Assembly (NCBI GenBank): GCA_017467815.1
Contig: JAFUKI010000135.1
Span: 1 to 36,373, forward strand
Origin: Clostridia bacterium
GTDB taxonomy: Bacteria; Bacillota; Clostridia; Oscillospirales; CAG-272
Reading direction: 5' to 3'
Length of the DNA stretch: 36,373 nt
Each line of letters opens with the position of its first letter. Positions within the stretch are counted from its first letter, which is position 1. Shown here piece by piece: positions 32,989-36,373 of this stretch. A program made the position numbers and the translations under genes. The notes beneath the pieces were generated by a model. That model was not told the origin of the DNA. It ran no database searches and saw only the letters and a list, made by a program, of their open reading frames with translations.

Positions 32989-33234
32989 ATGATCTGCAAC
33001 AGTAAGTACCTGTACAAAATCGAACTGGTTACCGCAACTGACGTAGCCGAATTCAACAAAATCGCAACCAAGTGTCCCGGCAGTGTCGTAATTCTGAACG
33101 GCATGAACGGCAAGAAGCGTCTGAACGCAAAGAGCTTTCTGGGTGTTCACCTGGCAAGAATGGCTTGGAACGAAATTTATGTAGAAACCGATTTCGACAG
33201 CTATTTTGAATTTGAAAAGTTTATTTGCGAATAA
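32989..33234 (+). CDS. HPr-like protein lacking the phosphorylatable histidine
   Basis: The 81-residue protein has the length and C-terminal pattern of HPr. GMNGKKRLNAKSFLGV matches the HPr segment around the regulatory Ser46 (here Ser49), followed by the final helix. Counting back, the catalytic His15 position is Asp18 (TATDVAEFN), and Arg17 is also missing. It therefore cannot pass phosphate from EI to EII like true HPr. Crh of Bacillus, with Gln in place of His, is the known precedent for a regulatory HPr. The ATG at 32989 is used because AGGAGG (32976-32981) is too close to the ATG at 32983. A strong promoter and terminator make it a separate transcript. Confidence 0.75.
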   Translation: MICNSKYLYKIELVTATDVAEFNKIATKCPGSVVILNGMNGKKRLNAKSFLGVHLARMAWNEIYVETDFDSYFEFEKFICE

Positions 33235-33251
33235 GATTGAACAGAATAGAA

Positions 33252-33292
33252 AAAACGGACTGCCCGTACGATTCGTATGAGCAGTCCGTTTT
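33252..33292. terminator. Bidirectional terminator between the HPr-like gene and the fucosidase
   Basis: AAAACGGACTGC (33252-33263) and GCAGTCCGTTTT (33281-33292) form a perfect 12-bp stem with T runs on both strands. It ends both convergent genes. Confidence 0.92.
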
Positions 33293-33304
33293 GCATTTAT
33301 TCAA

Positions 33305-34543
33305 TTACAGTTCCGCTTCTGCGACACGGACAACCAGATTGGTACCGTAGGGGAAGCCTGTCGCGTTCATGGCGAAGGCACCGTTGTCATAATTGTATTC
33401 CAGCACTTCGTCATTGTCCACCCATTTGAGGGACTTGATACCTTCCGGAACACCTGCGAAAGTCTTGAAACCGGCGCCGCCGCAGTTCACGGTTACATTG
33501 CTGTTGCCGGAGATGGACAGATCATGGATGAAGAAATACAGCTTATTGCCGTCACGGAGCGCGAAGTTCTTGGAGTGATTGATTCCCTTGATGCCGCAGG
33601 GTTTAGACTTGTAGATGCAGTTGCCGGTGTAGCGGATCCAGTCACCGATACCTTCCATCAGAGCCGCCTGCAGAGGAGTGATTTCACCTTCCGCGTCGGG
33701 ACCTACGTTCAGCAGATAGTTGGCACCCACTTTACGGCAGGCACATAAGGTTTCAATCAGTTCTGCAAGAGATTTGCAGTTTACGTCCTTTGCACCGTAA
33801 CCCCAGTGTGCGTTCATGGTGTGGCACATTTCCGCGGCAACATATTTGGGCATACCCTCTCTGTTCATGGGTTCGGGACGTCCCTGCTCGTAGGTAACAC
33901 TGTCCAGTTCCGTATTGCCGATCACACCGCGTGCGCCGAGACCGGTGTTGTTTACGATGATCGCATCGGGCTGATGTTTGCGGATAAGGGCGTACAGCTT
34001 GTCTTCTTCCCAGTCTTCCTTGGGTTTCCACCAGTTGCCGTCGAACCACAGACCGCCGATCTTACCGTATTCCGTACAGAGAATTTCCACGGAATCTCTC
34101 AGATACTGCAGATAGGACTTGAAATCGTTGTCGAAATCGGGATGATACCAGTCCAGTGTGGTGTGATAGAAGAAGGGAATGATCCCTTCCGCACGGCAAC
34201 CGTCCACAAAATCCCGGATCAGGTCACGGCCGACGGGGGAATGTACCGCATCATATGTATTCAGTCCCTTTGTATCGAACAGAGAGAAGCCTTCATGATG
34301 GCGTGTGGTCAGAGTGATGTACTTGGCACCGCCTTTTTTGGCGATCTGCGCAATCTTCTGCCCGTTGAATTTGGAAGCGGTAAAGGTATCCTGCAGTTTC
34401 ATATATTCTTCCTTGGGAATCTGGTGATGACACTGAGCCCATTCTCCCTGACCCAGCTGGGAATACAGTCCCCAGTGAATAAACATACCGAATCCCAGTT
34501 CTTCAAAGTCAGCGATTCTTTTTTCCGGTACCGGAATAGCCAT
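33305..34543 (-). CDS. Alpha-L-fucosidase, GH29 family, intracellular
   Basis: The 412-residue protein has GH29 motifs: FGMFIHWGLYSQ (about 19-30), YITLTTRHHEGFSLFDT (75-91), FFYHTTLDWYHPDF (124-137), and GGLWFDGNWW with predicted nucleophile Asp168. NYLLNVGPDAEGEI near 280 is also conserved. It releases alpha-linked L-fucose from glycans such as mucin or milk oligosaccharides. There is no signal peptide, so it acts on imported oligosaccharides. A short C-terminal domain follows the barrel. The ATG at 34543 is chosen because GGGAGG is 7 bases upstream. It has a strong promoter and stands alone, with no transporter adjacent. Confidence 0.92.
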   Translation of the reverse strand: MAIPVPEKRIADFEELGFGMFIHWGLYSQLGQGEWAQCHHQIPKEEYMKLQDTFTASKFNGQKIAQIAKKGGAKYITLTTRHHEGFSLFDTKGLNTYDAVHSPVGRDLIRDFVDGCRAEGIIPFFYHTTLDWYHPDFDNDFKSYLQYLRDSVEILCTEYGKIGGLWFDGNWWKPKEDWEEDKLYALIRKHQPDAIIVNNTGLGARGVIGNTELDSVTYEQGRPEPMNREGMPKYVAAEMCHTMNAHWGYGAKDVNCKSLAELIETLCACRKVGANYLLNVGPDAEGEITPLQAALMEGIGDWIRYTGNCIYKSKPCGIKGINHSKNFALRDGNKLYFFIHDLSISGNSNVTVNCGGAGFKTFAGVPEGIKSLKWVDNDEVLEYNYDNGAFAMNATGFPYGTNLVVRVAEAEL

Positions 34544-34587
34544 AATAAACCTCCCTATATGCAAAAATGCAATTTAATGGTAGTTTG

Positions 34588-34616
34588 ATTATATCATAAT
34601 CCCCGAAACAAGTCAA
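34588..34616 (-). promoter_or_regulatory. Promoter of the alpha-L-fucosidase gene
   Basis: On the minus strand TTGACT (34616-34611) and TATAAT (34593-34588) have a 17-base spacer, with TGA before the -10. No obvious operator was recognised. Confidence 0.85.
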
Positions 34617-34679
34617 TAGAATACTATATCAGCATGTTCCATAATTTTACATGGACGGCAAACTATAAGGGGGATATGT

Positions 34680-36050
34680 ATGAACAGAAAGGCCGTATAT
34701 ATTCAGTCTGCCTTGCTGTTGGCACTGGTAAACATCCTGCTGCGGGGAGCCGGTGTCAGCTTCAACGCATATATTGCCCGGAAAATCGGGGCGGAAAGTA
34801 TGGGACTGTTGTCCCTGACCATGAGCGTGTACGGTTTTGCGGTGACGCTTGCTACATCCAGTGTGAATCTGGCGGCAGTGCGGCTTACGGCAGAGCGATG
34901 TGCCTGGATCGAGGGTGCGGACAGGGGATCCTACCGGAAGACCATACGCGGTGTTTTAAAATCCATATGCGGATACAGCCTGCTTTTCGGATGCGGTGCG
35001 GCATTGCTTCTGTGGATTTTCGCCGGCGGCATTTCCCGGAATTTGCTGGGGGACAGCCGTACTTTCAGTTCTCTGCGTGTCCTGGCGCTGAGCCTGCCGC
35101 CGATCGCGCTGACTTCAGCCATGGCAGGATACTTCACCGGAATGCGAAAGATCGGGAAAAATGCCCTGCTTGCCATACTGGAACAGGGTATGAAAATTCT
35201 GGTGACCGCAACGGCATTGGTTCTGACATCCCCGACAGGTTCTGTGGAATATATGTGCCTGGCGGTGGTCGGCGGATCTGCGGTATCGGAAGCATGGTCG
35301 CTGGTTACATCTATGATCCTGTACCTGACGGATTCCAGAATGCCCAAAGGAACCATCCCCGGTTCCGGAAAAACCACACGGGAAACCCGCTTCCGTGATG
35401 CCGCCAAAATCGCTTTGCCCACAGCGGTGGGTTCCTATGCCAGACAGGGACTGGTAACGGCGGAGCATCTGACCATACCGTGGGGGATGAAACAGCACGG
35501 CAGCGACCCGGAATCCGCGATGGCTTCCTACGGTGTACTGCAGGGAATGGCACTGCCCGTAGTTCTGTTTCCCTATGCGGTGATCGGATCCTTTACCGGG
35601 GTACTGATTCCGGAGATCACAGCATTCCACGCCAAGAAGGAATACAGAGATCTGCGGCGGATCATCGGACGGGTACTCAGATATACGTTTCTGTTTACCG
35701 GTCTGTGCTTCATCATATTTTTCTGTTTCGCCCGACAGTTGGGTGTGGGGATATACCACAATGAAGAATCTGTGAAATACATCCGCATTCTGGCGTTTCT
35801 GGTGCCGTTTATGTATGTGGATACGGTAACGGATGCCATTCTCAAGGGAATGGGGGAACAGGTGTACTGTATGAAGATCAACCTGGTGGATGCCGCCTGC
35901 AGTCTGGTTCTTGTAGCGGTGCTGACGCCGGTGATGGGACTGTACGGATATATTTTGTCGATGTTCTTCTGTGAGATCGTGAATCTGGGCTGCAGTGCAT
36001 GGAAATTGTGGGACTGTGTGGCGAAGACGAAGGGTAAGGAACTCCGTTAA
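34680..36050 (+). CDS. SpoVB-like lipid flippase (MOP/PST superfamily)
   Basis: The 456-residue protein has about 12-14 hydrophobic segments across its whole length. It resembles the SpoVB/MurJ-like branch of the MOP flippases: NILLRGAGVSFNAYIARKIGAESMGLLSL at the N-terminus and MALPVVLFPYAVIGSFTGVLIPEI near 295 are typical. SpoVB-type proteins are thought to flip lipid-linked precursors during spore cortex formation; polysaccharide export is an alternative. AAGGGGG precedes the ATG at 34680. It is a single gene with no clear promoter found; the nearest terminator is that of the minus-strand tRNA downstream. Confidence 0.85.
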   Translation: MNRKAVYIQSALLLALVNILLRGAGVSFNAYIARKIGAESMGLLSLTMSVYGFAVTLATSSVNLAAVRLTAERCAWIEGADRGSYRKTIRGVLKSICGYSLLFGCGAALLLWIFAGGISRNLLGDSRTFSSLRVLALSLPPIALTSAMAGYFTGMRKIGKNALLAILEQGMKILVTATALVLTSPTGSVEYMCLAVVGGSAVSEAWSLVTSMILYLTDSRMPKGTIPGSGKTTRETRFRDAAKIALPTAVGSYARQGLVTAEHLTIPWGMKQHGSDPESAMASYGVLQGMALPVVLFPYAVIGSFTGVLIPEITAFHAKKEYRDLRRIIGRVLRYTFLFTGLCFIIFFCFARQLGVGIYHNEESVKYIRILAFLVPFMYVDTVTDAILKGMGEQVYCMKINLVDAACSLVLVAVLTPVMGLYGYILSMFFCEIVNLGCSAWKLWDCVAKTKGKELR

Positions 36051-36051
36051 A

Positions 36052-36084
36052 ACAAAAAAACACCGAACCGATACCAGTTCAGTG
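36052..36084 (-). terminator. Terminator of tRNA-Glu
   Basis: On the minus strand ACACTGAAC pairs with GTTCGGTGT (one G-U pair) and is followed by TTTTTTT, 8 bases past the tRNA. Confidence 0.85.
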
Positions 36085-36091
36085 TTATCCA

Positions 36092-36163
36092 TGACCCGTA
36101 GGAGAATCGAACTCCTGTTTGCGCCGTGAGAGGGCGCCGTCTTAGCCGCTTGACCAACGGGCC
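36092..36163 (-). tRNA. tRNA-Glu (anticodon CTC)
   Basis: The 72-nt cloverleaf on the minus strand has acceptor stem GGCCCGT/ACGGGTC with discriminator A. The D arm is GTC-loop-GAC, the anticodon arm GCGCC-CTCTCAC-GGCGC with CTC, and the T arm AGGAG-TTCGATT-CTCCT. CCA is not encoded. It reads the codon GAG and has its own promoter and terminator. Confidence 0.95.
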
Positions 36164-36180
36164 ATTTAATATGCTCATAT

Positions 36181-36209
36181 ATTATAGCATATTCAAAAAA
36201 GAATTGCAA
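36181..36209 (-). promoter_or_regulatory. Promoter of tRNA-Glu
   Basis: On the minus strand TTGCAA (36209-36204) and TATAAT (36186-36181) are 17 bases apart with TGC before the -10. The mature tRNA starts 17 bases after the -10. Confidence 0.8.
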
Positions 36210-36268
36210 TAGTTTGAGAGAAAATTTTTCATAACAGGGAAGCCGAAAATGTAGGCGAATTCCCAAAG

Positions 36269-36300
36269 TAAATTCCACAGTAGGAAAGGAGTGGAATTTA
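36269..36300 (+). promoter_or_regulatory. Hairpin carrying a ribosome site in its loop
   Basis: TAAATTCCAC (36269-36278) and GTGGAATTTA (36291-36300) are perfectly complementary around a 12-base loop, AGTAGGAAAGGA. The AAAGGAG ribosome site spans the loop and first stem base. It lies directly before start codons at 36303 and 36313, so it may control translation or be an operator. Confidence 0.6.
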
Positions 36301-36312
36301 GTATGAGAAACG

Positions 36313-36373
36313 ATGGAAATAAGAGTGGGAAAAGTAAAAAAGAAGAATGAAACAGCCCCAGATTACAGCCAAA
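36313..36373 (+). CDS. Unidentified gene, first 20 codons only (runs off the window)
   Basis: An ATG at 36313 opens a frame that stays open to the window edge: MEIRVGKVKKKNETAPDYSQ. The basic N-terminus gives no family match. An overlapping ATG at 36303 is better spaced to the AAAGGAG site but ends after 15 codons (TGA at 36348-36350), so it would be a leader peptide or a false start. tRNA genes often border integrated elements, so downstream sequence could show a recombinase; that is only a possibility. Confidence 0.4.
   Translation, partial: MEIRVGKVKKKNETAPDYSQ

Noticed and set aside
3532..36163. CRISPR array, insertion sequence or prophage
   Set aside because: No regularly spaced repeats, transposase, integrase or phage structural genes were seen. 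Both tRNAs are intact, with no repeated 3' end within the window.
36303..36350. 15-codon ORF after the hairpin at the right end, as a protein gene
   Set aside because: It is too short and very Lys/Gly/Ser-rich to call. It is mentioned only as a possible leader for the frame at 36313.

Overview
The window looks like chromosome from a Gram-positive, low-to-mid GC, endospore-forming member of the Clostridia, most like an Oscillospiraceae/Ruminococcaceae gut bacterium. Evidence is the strong AGGAGG-type ribosome sites, near-consensus promoters (TTGACA-N17-TATAAT, often with a TG extension), spoVAD/spoVAE/spoVB-type genes, a sortase-type surface anchor, and an intracellular GH29 fucosidase. No phage, IS element or CRISPR array is visible. 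The assignment is by gene family and style, not by a database search.

Layout. 1-3.5 kb: the 3' end of rplL closed by a terminator, a pyridoxal/pyridoxamine kinase, a DUF5662 gene, and a PurF-like protein that has lost the glutaminase cysteine. 3.5-8.3 kb: tRNA-Gln (minus strand), a 42-residue membrane peptide coupled to an RsuA-type pseudouridine synthase and tex, then a stand-alone MsmX/UgpC-type sugar ABC ATPase. 8.4-12.4 kb: sbcD-sbcC. 12.4-21 kb: a nearly complete histidine operon, hisZ-G-D-C-B-H-[surface protein]-A-F-IE, interrupted by a gene for a secreted, probably wall-anchored protein. 21-24.6 kb: a two-gene asymmetric ABC exporter. 24.6-27.5 kb (minus strand): metNIQ, preceded by a strong promoter, a cysteine-rich 36-codon leader ORF and an attenuator-like terminator. 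27.6-30.6 kb (minus strand): a three-gene cassette of esterase, condensation-fold acyltransferase-like protein and zinc-ribbon membrane protein. 30.7-32.7 kb: a zinc-dependent phospholipase C-like protein, then spoVAD-spoVAE behind a forespore (sigma-G type) promoter and without spoVAC. 32.9-34.6 kb: an HPr-like protein lacking the phosphorylatable histidine, and an alpha-L-fucosidase. 34.7-36.4 kb: a SpoVB-type flippase, tRNA-Glu (minus strand), and the truncated start of an unidentified gene behind a hairpin that carries its ribosome site in the loop.

How the genes work together. The his operon covers every step from PRPP to histidine except histidinol-phosphate phosphatase, which must be encoded elsewhere. 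HisZ plus short-form HisG make the two-subunit ATP phosphoribosyltransferase. MetNIQ makes a complete importer; the leader implies that cysteine supply, not a SAM riboswitch, sets its expression. The sugar ATPase and fucosidase fit glycan use, and the SpoVA genes fit dipicolinate uptake during sporulation.

The best candidate for an undescribed system is the Cys-codon leader/attenuator at 27.30-27.54 kb. Next come the surface protein inside the his operon, the HPr-like protein with Asp in place of His, and the Cys-less PurF paralog. Coordinates were read by hand from the sequence; functions are family-level recognition without database searches.
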